DNA of 64,000 nt. Origin: Streptomyces sp. B1I3 (lineage in GTDB: Bacteria > Actinomycetota > Actinomycetes > Streptomycetales > Streptomycetaceae). Both the position numbers and the translations under genes were made by a program. The stretch covers positions 2,356,001-2,420,000 of the forward strand of contig NZ_JAUSYD010000001.1 of NCBI RefSeq assembly GCF_030816615.1. Direction: 5' to 3'. This document shows, piece after piece, positions 50,645 to 59,187 of the stretch. Every line of letters begins with the position of its first letter. Position 1 is the first letter of the stretch. The notes beneath the pieces were generated by a model. That model saw nothing but the letters and a program-made list of their open reading frames with translations. It had not been told where the DNA came from and did not search any database.

Positions 50645-51789
50645 CGCGCGGTTCCCACCCCCTGGTCCTGGTGCGGCGGCTGCTCCTCGCCTCCGCATCG
50701 GCCGGGGTCGGTTTCCTGCTGCTGTGCACCCTCGGGTACGCCTCCGGGCACCCGGCGCACGCGTCGAGTTCCGTACTGCGGCTGCTGTGGTGCGCGGTGC
50801 CGCTGGCCGCGACGGTCCGGTTCGCGGTCGCGGTCGCGCGCACGGACCCGAGCACCCGCCCGCGCCCCGGCCTCTTCGCCGCGGGCCTCGGGCCGGTGCG
50901 GCTGGCCCTGCTGGCGGCGGCCTCGACCGCGGTGTCCACCACGCTGGGCTCGGTGGTGGCGCTGCTCGTCTTCCTCCATCTGCGCGGGGACCTGACCGGG
51001 CTTCCGTTCGACGGCGGCGCCGCCGAGTTCCTGGGCGCGGGCACGCCGCTGCCGCTCGCGGCGGCGCTCACGCTGCTGGCCCTGGTGCCGCTGGCCTCGG
51101 CCACGGCCGGCGGGCTCGCGCTGCGCTCCCGGCCGGTCCCCCCGTCCGACGCCCAGGAGGCCGAGGACGATCTCGCCCCGGCCCCGGTGCCCACAGGGCT
51201 GCCGTGGGGCGTGGCCCTCACCGCGGCCGGACTGGCCGTCGAGGCGTACGTCGGCCGTGGGGCACCGGGCAAAACCTTTCCGCTGCCCGGGCGGCTCGAC
51301 TCCGCCCCGGCGAGCCTGCTGGCGGGCTGGGTCCTCACCGCGATCGGCCTCGCCATGGCGGGACCCGGCCTGACCCATCTGTGCGGGCGGCTGCTGCAGG
51401 CGACGCGCCCCGGAGCCGTGCGTCTCCTGGCGGGCCGGGTGCTCATGGACGAGGCGTGCCGGATCGGGCGTCCGCTCGGAGTCGTCTGCGCGGTGCTGTC
51501 GGGCGTGATCGCGGCCACGGCCCTGTACACGGACGGGCCCCGCCCCTTCGGTCCGCTCACCGCGCTGGGCGCCGTACTCGTCCTCGGATGTACGACGGCG
51601 ACGCTGCTGACATCGGCGCTGGAGGCGAAGCAGGCTCGGGTCCGGACGGCCCAGACCCTGCTGCGGCTCGGTGCGCCCGCCGCCGCGCTCCGCTCCGCGA
51701 CCGCGCTGCGCGCGCTGGTGCTGCTGGCCGTCTTCGCCCCGCTGACCTGGGTGATCGCGGAGCTGGCGGCTCTGCCGCTGACGGGGTGA
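50626..51789 (+). CDS. Membrane partner of the ABC ATPase (FtsX-like permease)
   Basis: The 387-residue protein starts at GTG within the end of the ATPase gene (19-base overlap, GGAAGG upstream), so translation is coupled. About eight to ten hydrophobic segments are seen (LLASASAGVGFLLLCTLGYA, LALLAAASTAVSTTLGSVVALLVF, LGVVCAVLSGVIAATALY, and others) with Ala/Pro-rich linkers. No substrate motif is visible. It probably forms an export complex with the upstream ATPase. Confidence 0.78.
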   Translation: MLALRLTRGSHPLVLVRRLLLASASAGVGFLLLCTLGYASGHPAHASSSVLRLLWCAVPLAATVRFAVAVARTDPSTRPRPGLFAAGLGPVRLALLAAASTAVSTTLGSVVALLVFLHLRGDLTGLPFDGGAAEFLGAGTPLPLAAALTLLALVPLASATAGGLALRSRPVPPSDAQEAEDDLAPAPVPTGLPWGVALTAAGLAVEAYVGRGAPGKTFPLPGRLDSAPASLLAGWVLTAIGLAMAGPGLTHLCGRLLQATRPGAVRLLAGRVLMDEACRIGRPLGVVCAVLSGVIAATALYTDGPRPFGPLTALGAVLVLGCTTATLLTSALEAKQARVRTAQTLLRLGAPAAALRSATALRALVLLAVFAPLTWVIAELAALPLTG

Positions 51790-51823
51790 CAGCCCGCCGG
51801 TGGCCGGTCCGTAGCATGGCGGC

Positions 51824-52942
51824 GTGGAGAATCCGGACGAGAACACGTACGCACCCGGCGTCGAGATAGAGACGCTCGCCGCATTCGACCTGGCGGTCGC
51901 CGCAGGGACACTCGCCGGCCATCGGATCCAGTCCGTCGACCTGACGGACCGCGGCGCCTCGCTGCTCGCGACCGACACCCGCGGCGCCGTCTTCCTCGGC
52001 TGCCGGATGGACGGTGGCGCCGAGGCCAAGGTACGGGCGGACGGAGCCTTCGTCTTCCCCCCGGTGCCCGGGTTGCCCTTCGACCCGTACCGCGGCCTGC
52101 TGTACACCCCGGAAGCCCTGTACGAGGGACTGGCACAGGGCGGGTACGAGGCGACGCCGGACGCGCTCGCCCACCGCTGGTTCCGGCGGACCGGTACGGA
52201 CGGTGACGTCTTCGCCTCGATGCTGCGGGCGCTCCATGACGACGCGGTCTCCGACGCGCTGGACGAACACCTCGCCGGGGCCCGGGTCGTGGGCGTGATG
52301 GGCGGCCATGCCATGGCCCGCGGTACCGCGGCCTACCAGGGGGCGGCCGTGCTCGGCAGGGAGCTGGCCCGCAGCGGCCTGACGGTCGCGACGGGTGGTG
52401 GTCCCGGCGCCATGGAGGCGGCCAATCTCGGCGCGCACTGCGCGCCGCACTCCGACGCGATGCTGGTCAAGGCCTGCGAAATGCTCGCCGACGTCCCGTC
52501 GTTCAGCCCCTCGGTCACCGAGTGGGCGATGGCCGCCTTCGCGGTACGGGAACGCTGGCCGGAGGGCGGCTCGTCGGTCGCGATCCCGACGTGGTTCTAC
52601 GGGCACGAGCCGCCGAACGCCTTCGCGGACCACATCGCCAAGTACTTCGCGAACGCCGTGCGCGAGGACGGGCTGCTGGCCCGCTCGACGGCCGGGGTGA
52701 TCTTCCTGCCCGGCGCCGCGGGGACCGTGCAGGAGATCTTCGACAACGCGACGCCGAACTACTACGAGTCGCGGTCCGCGCCGACACCGATGGTGCTGGT
52801 GGGCCGCGCGCACTGGACCCGGACACTGCCGGCCTGGCCGCTGCTGAGCGCCCTGGCCGCGGGCCGTGCCATGGAGTCCCGTATCGCGCTCGTCGACACG
52901 GTGGAGGAGGCTCCGGCGGCGCTCGCCCGGCTGACCGGCTGA
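51824..52942 (+). CDS. LOG-like Rossmann nucleotide-binding protein with N-terminal extension
   Basis: The 372-residue protein starts at GTG. The C-terminal half (about 150-372) is a Rossmann fold with GVMGGHAMARGTAAYQGAA (about 157-175), ATGGGPGAMEAANLGAH (about 189-205) and a LPGAAGTVQEIFDN motif (about 290-303). This resembles the PGGxGTxxE of cytokinin-activating LOG/lysine decarboxylase-like hydrolases, with Gly to Ala changes. The first 140 residues are an unrecognised domain. Nucleotide-monophosphate hydrolysis is plausible; the changed motif leaves this open. Confidence 0.7.
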   Translation: MENPDENTYAPGVEIETLAAFDLAVAAGTLAGHRIQSVDLTDRGASLLATDTRGAVFLGCRMDGGAEAKVRADGAFVFPPVPGLPFDPYRGLLYTPEALYEGLAQGGYEATPDALAHRWFRRTGTDGDVFASMLRALHDDAVSDALDEHLAGARVVGVMGGHAMARGTAAYQGAAVLGRELARSGLTVATGGGPGAMEAANLGAHCAPHSDAMLVKACEMLADVPSFSPSVTEWAMAAFAVRERWPEGGSSVAIPTWFYGHEPPNAFADHIAKYFANAVREDGLLARSTAGVIFLPGAAGTVQEIFDNATPNYYESRSAPTPMVLVGRAHWTRTLPAWPLLSALAAGRAMESRIALVDTVEEAPAALARLTG

Positions 52943-52955
52943 CCCGCCGGCCGGC

Positions 52956-53408
52956 TCAGCGCCCTGCGAGCCGGGCCTCCAGTGCGTCGAAGAAGGCCTC
53001 CCAGCCGTCCTCGGCCGCCGCATACTGCTCGGGCGTGAGGTTGCCGCCGCGCTGCTGGAAGACCATCTCCGTGGACGTGCCGCTCAACGCCGTGAAGGTG
53101 ACGGTGACGGTCTCCCCGTCGATTCCGGTGGCCGCGCTCGCGTCCTTCAGCGTGAAGACCAGCCGGCCGGGATCGGACACCTCGTGGTAGACCCCGCGGA
53201 ACGGCATCTCGGCGCCCGGCACGATGACCACCAGGCTCCAGCTCCCGCCGGGCCTGACATCCATCGACACCCGGTCGAGCGGCACGTCCGCGTCGGCGCC
53301 GTACCAGGCGGCGAAGTCCTCGGGCACGGTCCAGGCCGCGAACACCCGCTCCTGCGGGGCACCGAGGACCCGGGTGATGTCGATGCCCTCACGCGGTGAC
53401 TGCGCCAT
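52956..53408 (-). CDS. SRPBCC/AHSA1-type protein
   Basis: The 150-residue protein has the AHSA1 fold pattern: ITRVLGAPQERVFAAWTVPEDFAAWYGA (about 11-38), the PGGSWSLVV strand (about 53), RLVFTLKDA (about 80) and a C-terminal helix GWEAFFDALEARL. Such proteins bind small hydrophobic ligands or chaperone partners. The start MAQSPREG is the usual one; upstream codons are less likely. It is an isolated gene convergent with the LOG-like gene. Confidence 0.8.
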   Translation of the reverse strand: MAQSPREGIDITRVLGAPQERVFAAWTVPEDFAAWYGADADVPLDRVSMDVRPGGSWSLVVIVPGAEMPFRGVYHEVSDPGRLVFTLKDASAATGIDGETVTVTFTALSGTSTEMVFQQRGGNLTPEQYAAAEDGWEAFFDALEARLAGR

Positions 53409-53563
53409 GGTCCCTGCCCCTTCCGGATGTCTCCGTGCCCAGGGGATCACGCGCCGAGCGGCCCTGCCAGCCGGTCGCAGGTCCCGTCCCACCCCCCGGC
53501 TTCGTCCGCACCCCGTCCTGCCTCAGCCCCGACGGGCGAGGCCCCGGTGCGATGCCGCAGGGG

Positions 53564-54589
53564 CTAGGCGACCGGGGGCAGCACCACCGTCTCCGCCGCG
53601 TCGAAGGCGACGCCCACCGCCGCCCCCTCGTCCGGGGTGTCCAGCAGGCCGCACTGCGCCTCCAGGGCAGGGCCGTCGCCGGGGTGCAGGGTGACGGTCA
53701 CGTGGTGGCCCCGGAAGGTGCGTACGCCCACGGTGCAGCGCAGTCCGTCCTGCGGGCCGCCGATCCGTACCCCGCCGGGCCGGACCAGCAGCTCGCACGG
53801 GCCCTGGGGCGAACCCTCGGGCACCGGTACCTTGCCCCAGACCGTGTCGGCGGCCCGGCCCGTGACGGTCGCGTCCACCACGTTGTCGAAGCCCAGGAAC
53901 CGGGCCACGAAGGCGGAGGCCGGCCGCTGCCAGACCTCCAGCGGGGTGCCCTCCTGGGCGATCCTCCCGTCCCTCATGACCACGACCCGGTCGGCGAGCG
54001 CGAAGGCCTCGCCCTGGTCGTGGGTGACGGCGAGCACCGTCGTACCCAACCGGCCGAAGAGGGTGCGCAGTTCGACCACGAGCCGTTCGCGCAGGCTCCG
54101 GTCCAGCTGACCCAGCGGCTCGTCCAGCATCAGCAGCTTCGGCCGGGGCGCCAGCGCCCGGGCCAGGGCGACCCGCTGCTGTTCACCACCGGACAGGGCG
54201 GCGACGGCCCGGCGGCCGGCCCCAGGGAGGCCCACAAGGTCAAGGAGCGCGTCGGCCCTGCGGTCGCGTTCGGCGCGGGAGACGCCGTGCATGCGCAGCC
54301 CGAAGGCGACGTTCGCGCCGACGTCGCGGTGCGGGAACAGCTGGTGGTCCTGGAACATCAGGCCGAGCCCGCGCCGGTGCACGGGCACGGAGGCCTGGTC
54401 GGCGCCGTCCAGGAGCACCCGCCCGCCCTCCAGCCGCTGCAGTCCGGCGACGGCACGCAGCAACGTCGACTTGCCGCTGCCGCTGGGGCCCAGCACACAG
54501 ACGATCTCGTGGTCGGCGACCTCCAGGTCGACCGTGTCCAGCGCGGTGCGTCTGCCGAACCGGACCGTGGCCGACTCCACTGTCAGCAT
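53564..54589 (-). CDS. thiQ: ABC transporter ATPase, probably for thiamine (ThiQ-like)
   Basis: The 341-residue protein has Walker A GPSGSGKST (about 34-42), LSGGEQQRVALARAL (about 131-145), Walker B LLMLDEPLGQLD (about 150-161) and a C-terminal TOBE domain. It is the last gene of the operon whose first gene follows a TPP riboswitch, so thiamine or a phosphate derivative is the best substrate. The start lies two bases after the upstream permease stop. Confidence 0.83.
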   Translation of the reverse strand: MLTVESATVRFGRRTALDTVDLEVADHEIVCVLGPSGSGKSTLLRAVAGLQRLEGGRVLLDGADQASVPVHRRGLGLMFQDHQLFPHRDVGANVAFGLRMHGVSRAERDRRADALLDLVGLPGAGRRAVAALSGGEQQRVALARALAPRPKLLMLDEPLGQLDRSLRERLVVELRTLFGRLGTTVLAVTHDQGEAFALADRVVVMRDGRIAQEGTPLEVWQRPASAFVARFLGFDNVVDATVTGRAADTVWGKVPVPEGSPQGPCELLVRPGGVRIGGPQDGLRCTVGVRTFRGHHVTVTLHPGDGPALEAQCGLLDTPDEGAAVGVAFDAAETVVLPPVA

Positions 54590-54591
54590 CT

Positions 54592-56220
54592 CTAGAACTC
54601 CCCGGATCGGTCGGTGCGGATACGTTCGAGCACGAGCAGCGACACCGCGCAGACGAGCATCAAAAGGGTGCTGAGGGCCATCGCCTGGCCGTAGTTGAGC
54701 TCTCCGGACCGCCCCAGCAGCCTGGCCACCGCCACCGGGAGCGTGGGGTTGTCCGGGCGTGCGATGAACACGGTCGCGCCGAACTCGCCGAGCGACACGG
54801 CGAACGCGAAGCCCGCGGCCACCAGTAGCGCCCGGCGCACCAGCGGCAGATCCACCTCGCGCCGGGCCCGCAGCGGCGAGGCGCCGAGCACGGCGGCCGC
54901 CTCGCGCAGCCGTTCGTCGACCGCTCGCAGGACGGGCAGCATGGTCCTGACGACAAAGGGGACCCCCACCAGTGCCTGTGCCAGCGGTACGAGGATCCAG
55001 GACGTGCGCAGGTCGAGCGGTGGCTCGTCGAGCGTGATCAGGAAGCCGAAGCCCACGGTGACGGCCGACACCCCCAGCGGCAGCATCAGCAACGCGTCGA
55101 AACCGCGCACCAGCCGCCCTGCCCGCCGGGTGAGGGCGGCGGCGGCGAGGCCGCCGATCACGAGGGCGATGAGGGTCGCGACCAGGGCGTAGCGAAGGGA
55201 GTTCCCGATGGCGTCGAGCGGCGGAACGAGGAAGGTCGAGCCGCTGGCCTCGGCGGACTGCAGCGCCCGGTAGAAGCCGAGCCCGTAGCCGCCGGACGTG
55301 TCCAGGGAGCGTTCCACCAGCACTCCGAGCGGCAGCAGGATGAGCAGCAGCACGGTCAGCAGCACACCGCCGAGCAGCGCCCGCTGCCCTGCCCCGCGTG
55401 GCGGCCGGGCGGTGGTCGCCGGATCGACCAGTTTCAGCACCGTCTCCCTGCGCCGCACGGTCCACGCGTGCAGGGCGAGGACGCCGCCCACGGCCGCGAA
55501 CTGCACCAGGGTCAGCACGGCTGCCGTCGGCAGGTCGAGCAGCTGCGCCGTCTGCCGGTAGATCTCCACCTCCAGCGTGGAGTAGGCCGGGCCACCGAGG
55601 ATCTGGACGATCCCGAAGGAGGTGAAGGTGAAGAGGAAGACCATCAGGGCGGCGGCGGCCACCGCCGGGGCCAGCGCGGGCAGCGTCACCCGCCGCCAGG
55701 CGGCGAGGCGTCCGGCACCGAGGACCCGTGCGGCCTCCTCCTGGCGGGGGTCCAGCTGCGACCACAGACCGCCCACGGTGCGGACGACGACCGCGTAGTT
55801 GAAGAACACGTGGGCGAGCAGGATCGCCCAGACGGTGGTGTCGAGCCGGATGCCCCACAGCTCGTCGAGGAATCCGCCGCGCCCCAGCAGTGCCAGGAAC
55901 GCCGTGCCCACGACGACGGTCGGCAGGACGAACGGCACGGTCACCACGGCCCGCAGCAGCTGCTTGCCGGGGAAGTCGAAGCGGGCGAAGACGTAGGCTC
56001 CCGGCAGCGCGATCAGGAGGGTCAGCGCCGTCGAGGCGAGGGCCTGCCAGGTGGTGAACCGCAGGACGTCGAGGATGTCCGGCCGGCTCAGCACCTCGCC
56101 GACGCGGCCGAACTGCCAGGCGCCGTCCGCCTTCAGCCCCCGGCCGACGATCGCGACGACCGGGTAGGCGAAGAACAGCGCGAAGAACACGGCGGGCACG
56201 GCCATCAGGCCGAACCGCAC
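54592..56220 (-). CDS. thiP: ABC transporter permease, two fused permease halves (ThiP-like)
   Basis: The 542-residue permease holds two six-helix permease units in one chain, as in ThiP and FbpB. EAA loops appear as EEAARVLGAGRLAAWRRVTLPALAPAV (about 172-198) and REAAAVLGASPLRARREVDLPLVRRAL (about 440-466). The GTG start at 56220 follows GGGGGAG at 4 bases; an ATG at 56298 would overlap the upstream gene. It lies between the binding protein and ATPase genes of the TPP-riboswitch operon. Confidence 0.82.
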   Translation of the reverse strand: MRFGLMAVPAVFFALFFAYPVVAIVGRGLKADGAWQFGRVGEVLSRPDILDVLRFTTWQALASTALTLLIALPGAYVFARFDFPGKQLLRAVVTVPFVLPTVVVGTAFLALLGRGGFLDELWGIRLDTTVWAILLAHVFFNYAVVVRTVGGLWSQLDPRQEEAARVLGAGRLAAWRRVTLPALAPAVAAAALMVFLFTFTSFGIVQILGGPAYSTLEVEIYRQTAQLLDLPTAAVLTLVQFAAVGGVLALHAWTVRRRETVLKLVDPATTARPPRGAGQRALLGGVLLTVLLLILLPLGVLVERSLDTSGGYGLGFYRALQSAEASGSTFLVPPLDAIGNSLRYALVATLIALVIGGLAAAALTRRAGRLVRGFDALLMLPLGVSAVTVGFGFLITLDEPPLDLRTSWILVPLAQALVGVPFVVRTMLPVLRAVDERLREAAAVLGASPLRARREVDLPLVRRALLVAAGFAFAVSLGEFGATVFIARPDNPTLPVAVARLLGRSGELNYGQAMALSTLLMLVCAVSLLVLERIRTDRSGEF

Positions 56221-56261
56221 CGCGCTCCCCCGCGCGTCACCCCGGCGGGCGGGGCGGGGGG

Positions 56262-57356
56262 TTACTTCACGACGAGCGAGGACCACGACCGGACCCACTG
56301 CTCACGGTTCTCGGCGATGTCGTCCGGTGCCACGGTCGCCGGCTTGTCGACGGTGGCACCGAACTTCGTGAAGAGCTCCGGCAGCTTCGCGTCCTTCACC
56401 ACCGGGTTGACGAACATGTTGAGCGGCATGTCCTCCTGGAACCGCTTGCTGATCAGGAAGTCCAGCAGCGCCTTGCCGCCCGCCTCGTTCTTCGCGCCGT
56501 CCAGCAGACCGGCGAACTCGATCTGGCGGAAGCAGGTGCCGGTGGCGACGCCGGTCGGGGCCTCGGTGGGCTGCGGGTCGGCGTAGAGCACCTCGACCGG
56601 CGGGCTGGAGGCGTAGGAGACGACGAGCGGCCGGTCCGCCTTCGCCTTCTTCCCGCCGGCGGATCCGGAGAATTCCTCGTTGTACGCCTGCTCCCAGCCC
56701 TCGACGACCTTGACGCCGTTGTTCTTCAGCTTCTTCCAGTAGTCCTGGTAGCCGTTCTCGCCGTGGGTGGCGACGGTGCCGAGGAGGAAGCCGAGGCCGG
56801 GCGACGAGGTCGCGGCGTTCTCGGTGACGAGGAGGTTCTTGTACGCGGGCTTCAGCAGGTCGTCGAAGGAGTTCGGCGGGTCGAGCTTCTTGTCGGCGAA
56901 GTACTTCTTGTCGTAGTTGACGCAGATGTCGCCGGTGTCGACGGGCGTGACCCGGTGCTTCTCCGCGTCGAGCTGGGTGTCGGCGGCGACGCGGTCGAGG
57001 CCCTTCGCCGCGTACGGCGTGAACAGGCCGTTGTCCAGAGCGCGGGAGAGCAGCGTGTTGTCGGCGCCGAAGAACACGTCGCCCCGGGGAGAGCCCTTGG
57101 TGAGGATCTCCTGGTTGAGCGCCGCTCCGGCATCACCGCTCTTGAGTACCTTGACCGTGTAGCCGGTCTCCTTCGTGAACGCCTTCAGGACGGCGTCCGA
57201 CGCGTTGAACGAGTCGTGGCTGACGAGGGTGACGGTCTTCGAGCCGGCCCCCGAGCCACCGGAAGCCTTGTCGTCGGAGTCCCCGCAGCCCGCGAGCACG
57301 GTGACCCCGAGGGCGGCGGCGAGAGCCGTCGCCGCGTACTTCGTGGTGGTGTTCAT
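56262..57356 (-). CDS. thiB: Thiamine-type ABC transporter substrate-binding lipoprotein (ThiB/TbpA-like)
   Basis: The 364-residue protein has a lipoprotein signal (ALAAALGVTVLAGCGDSD, lipobox Cys at about 24). The mature domain shows VTLVSHDSFNASDAVLKAFTKETGY (about 43-67), SPRGDVFFGADNTLLSRAL (about 93-111) and PLVVSYASSPPVEVLYADPQPTEAP (about 243-267), the pattern of the TbpA/ThiB and AfuA-type binding proteins. The TPP riboswitch upstream points to thiamine. AGGAGGAA lies at the expected distance from the ATG. Confidence 0.85.
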   Translation of the reverse strand: MNTTTKYAATALAAALGVTVLAGCGDSDDKASGGSGAGSKTVTLVSHDSFNASDAVLKAFTKETGYTVKVLKSGDAGAALNQEILTKGSPRGDVFFGADNTLLSRALDNGLFTPYAAKGLDRVAADTQLDAEKHRVTPVDTGDICVNYDKKYFADKKLDPPNSFDDLLKPAYKNLLVTENAATSSPGLGFLLGTVATHGENGYQDYWKKLKNNGVKVVEGWEQAYNEEFSGSAGGKKAKADRPLVVSYASSPPVEVLYADPQPTEAPTGVATGTCFRQIEFAGLLDGAKNEAGGKALLDFLISKRFQEDMPLNMFVNPVVKDAKLPELFTKFGATVDKPATVAPDDIAENREQWVRSWSSLVVK

Positions 57357-57391
57357 GTGATTCCTCCTGGAGATGACCAGGAAGAGACGCG

Positions 57392-57420
57392 GCCCTGCCC
57401 GCTCCGTGAGCGGGCAGGGC
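57392..57420 (-). promoter_or_regulatory. Hairpin between the TPP riboswitch and thiB
   Basis: A 12-bp perfect stem (57392-57403 with 57409-57420) and 5-base loop. It lies between the aptamer and the ribosome binding site. It is the likely expression platform, as a terminator or alternative fold, although no T tract follows. Confidence 0.6.
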
Positions 57421-57440
57421 GCAACAGCTTGAGTAAGGTC

Positions 57441-57541
57441 CGAACTTCCTACCCGGAATGACCCGGGCGAGGTTCAGAGGGTCTGCGGCCGACCTGTCCT
57501 CGGTGCCGCACTCTCAGCGCTGTGGCGCTCCCCTGTCGGAA
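57441..57541 (-). ncRNA. TPP riboswitch (THI element)
   Basis: Read on the minus strand, the sequence contains the thi-box signatures CTGAGAGTG (57509-57517) and ACCCTCTGAACCT (57470-57482), followed by GGGTCATTCCGGGTAGGAAG (57445-57464). These are the two conserved helper and sensor segments of the thiamine pyrophosphate aptamer. It precedes the ABC transporter, which is expected to be repressed when TPP is abundant. Confidence 0.93.
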
Positions 57542-57621
57542 TATGAAGTTGATTTCCGCACCAGGCTACACCGGCCGGATCATGCCCCTCCGGCCGGATC
57601 ACGCCGCCCGCCGGACCTGCC

Positions 57622-58728
57622 TCAGCGCTCGGCGGCCGCCAGCTGCCCGCAGGCCCCGTCGATCTCCTGGCCGCGGGTGTCCCGGACCGTGACCGGCACA
57701 CCGTGGGCCGCGATGGCCTCCACGAACGCCTTCTCGTCCTCGGGCCGCGAGGCGGTCCACTTGGAGCCCGGCGTCGGGTTGAGCGGGATCAGGTTGACGT
57801 GCACCCGCTTGCCCTTGAGCAGCCGGCCGAGCCGGTCGCCCCGCCAGGCCTGGTCGTTGATGTCGCGGATCAGGGCGTACTCGATGGAGATGCGGCGGCC
57901 GGACTTCTCCGCGTACTCCCAGGCCGCGTCCAGGACCTCCCGGACCTTCCACCGCGTGTTCACGGGGACGAGCGTGTCGCGCAGCTCGTCGTCCGGGGCG
58001 TGCAGGGAGACGGCGAGGCGGCACTTGAAGCCCTCGTCGGCGAAGCGGAGCATGGCCGGCACCAGACCCACCGTGGAGACGGTGATCCCCCGCTGGGAGA
58101 GCCCGAGGCCGTCCGGCTCCGGGTCCGTCAGCCGGCGAATCGATCCGACCACCCGGTTGTAGTTCGCCAGGGGCTCGCCCATGCCCATGAAGACGATGTT
58201 GGACAGCCGCGCCGGCCCGCCCGGTACCTCACCGTCGCGCAGCGCCCGCATCCCGTCGACGATCTGGTGCACGATCTCGGCGGTCGAGAGGTTGCGGTCC
58301 AGGCCGGCCTGGCCGGTGGCGCAGAACGGGCAGTTCATCCCGCATCCGGCCTGCGACGAGATGCACATGGTCACCCGGTCCGGATAGCGCATGAGGACGG
58401 ACTCGACGAGCGTCCCGTCATGCAGCTTCCAGAGCGTCTTGCGGGTGGTGTCGTCGTCACAGCTGATGTGACGCACCACGGACATCAGGTCGGGGAACAT
58501 CGCCTCGGCGAGCTTGTCGCGCGATCCGGCCGGGATGTTGGTCCACTCGGCCGGGTCGTGCGCGTACCGCGCGAAGTAGTGCTGCGACAGTTGCTTGGCG
58601 CGGAAGGGCTTCTCGCCGATCGCGGCGACTGCTTCCTTGCGCTCGTCGGGCGTGAGGTCGGCGAGATGCCGCGGCGGCCTCTTGGCTCCGCGGGGCGCGA
58701 CGAAAGTGAGTTCTCCGGGCTTAGGCAT
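57622..58728 (-). CDS. rlmN: 23S rRNA (adenine2503-C2)/tRNA methyltransferase RlmN
   Basis: The 368-residue radical SAM enzyme has CGMNCPFC (about 128-135) for the 4Fe-4S cluster. The remaining RlmN pattern is present: [15 protein letters not shown] (about 182-196), [19 protein letters not shown] and the C-terminal [11 protein letters not shown] with the second catalytic Cys (about 359). It methylates A2503 of 23S rRNA and A37 of some tRNAs. It is complete. It lies at the left end of the rpsB-side gene set and is separated from cdsA by about 460 bases. Confidence 0.95.
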   Translation of the reverse strand: MPKPGELTFVAPRGAKRPPRHLADLTPDERKEAVAAIGEKPFRAKQLSQHYFARYAHDPAEWTNIPAGSRDKLAEAMFPDLMSVVRHISCDDDTTRKTLWKLHDGTLVESVLMRYPDRVTMCISSQAGCGMNCPFCATGQAGLDRNLSTAEIVHQIVDGMRALRDGEVPGGPARLSNIVFMGMGEPLANYNRVVGSIRRLTDPEPDGLGLSQRGITVSTVGLVPAMLRFADEGFKCRLAVSLHAPDDELRDTLVPVNTRWKVREVLDAAWEYAEKSGRRISIEYALIRDINDQAWRGDRLGRLLKGKRVHVNLIPLNPTPGSKWTASRPEDEKAFVEAIAAHGVPVTVRDTRGQEIDGACGQLAAAER

Positions 58729-59056
58729 GGTTCTTCCAGTGTCGCAGACGAGCCGGAACGCTCAGGTCCACCGAGGGGCCGGGCGGGATTCCGGGGGCGC
58801 GCACGGTCGACGTCGGCCGTGGCCGGCGGTGTTCCACGGCCCAGGGACGGCCCACGTGCGCGCGAGGAGCGTGACCGATCGCACGGTGGACCCCGCACCC
58901 CGCCCCCGCGCCGGCGAACGCCTGTCAGCCCTCGTCCGGCGGGGCGACCGCAGGCGCGGGTGGTGCTCCGGGGCCCGGCGGTGAGCTCCCCGCGTCGAGG
59001 CGCCAGGACACGGCCCCTCGACGACTCGTCCCCTACGGCTCCGCAGGACGGGCTGC
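58729..59056. other. Gap between rlmN and cdsA
   Basis: No gene is supported here. It is GC-rich with short inverted repeats. An rlmN promoter must be in its left part. Open frames on either strand in this stretch show no domain and no ribosome binding site. Confidence 0.5.
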
Positions 59057-59112
59057 ACGTCTCCCAGGCGCCGGGGGGAACGAAACGTCTCCCAGGCGCC
59101 GGGGGGAACGAA
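59057..59112. repeat. 28-bp perfect tandem duplication
   Basis: Two identical 28-bp units (59057-59084 and 59085-59112), each beginning ACGTCTCCCAGGCG. It lies in the noncoding gap before the cdsA terminator. Confidence 0.9.
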
Positions 59113-59114
59113 GA

Positions 59115-59155
59115 CGGGTGGGGCCCGGCGTCCACCGGACGCCGGGCCCCACCCG
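59115..59155. terminator. Very strong terminator after cdsA
   Basis: A 19-bp perfect stem (59115-59133 with 59137-59155) and 3-base loop, 33 bases past the cdsA stop. Confidence 0.9.
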
Positions 59156-59187
59156 TTACTGCGCGACGCGGGAAGCCGCCGCCCGGC

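Noticed and set aside
59057..59112. CRISPR remnant
   Set aside because: Two adjacent copies without a spacer; a plain duplication.
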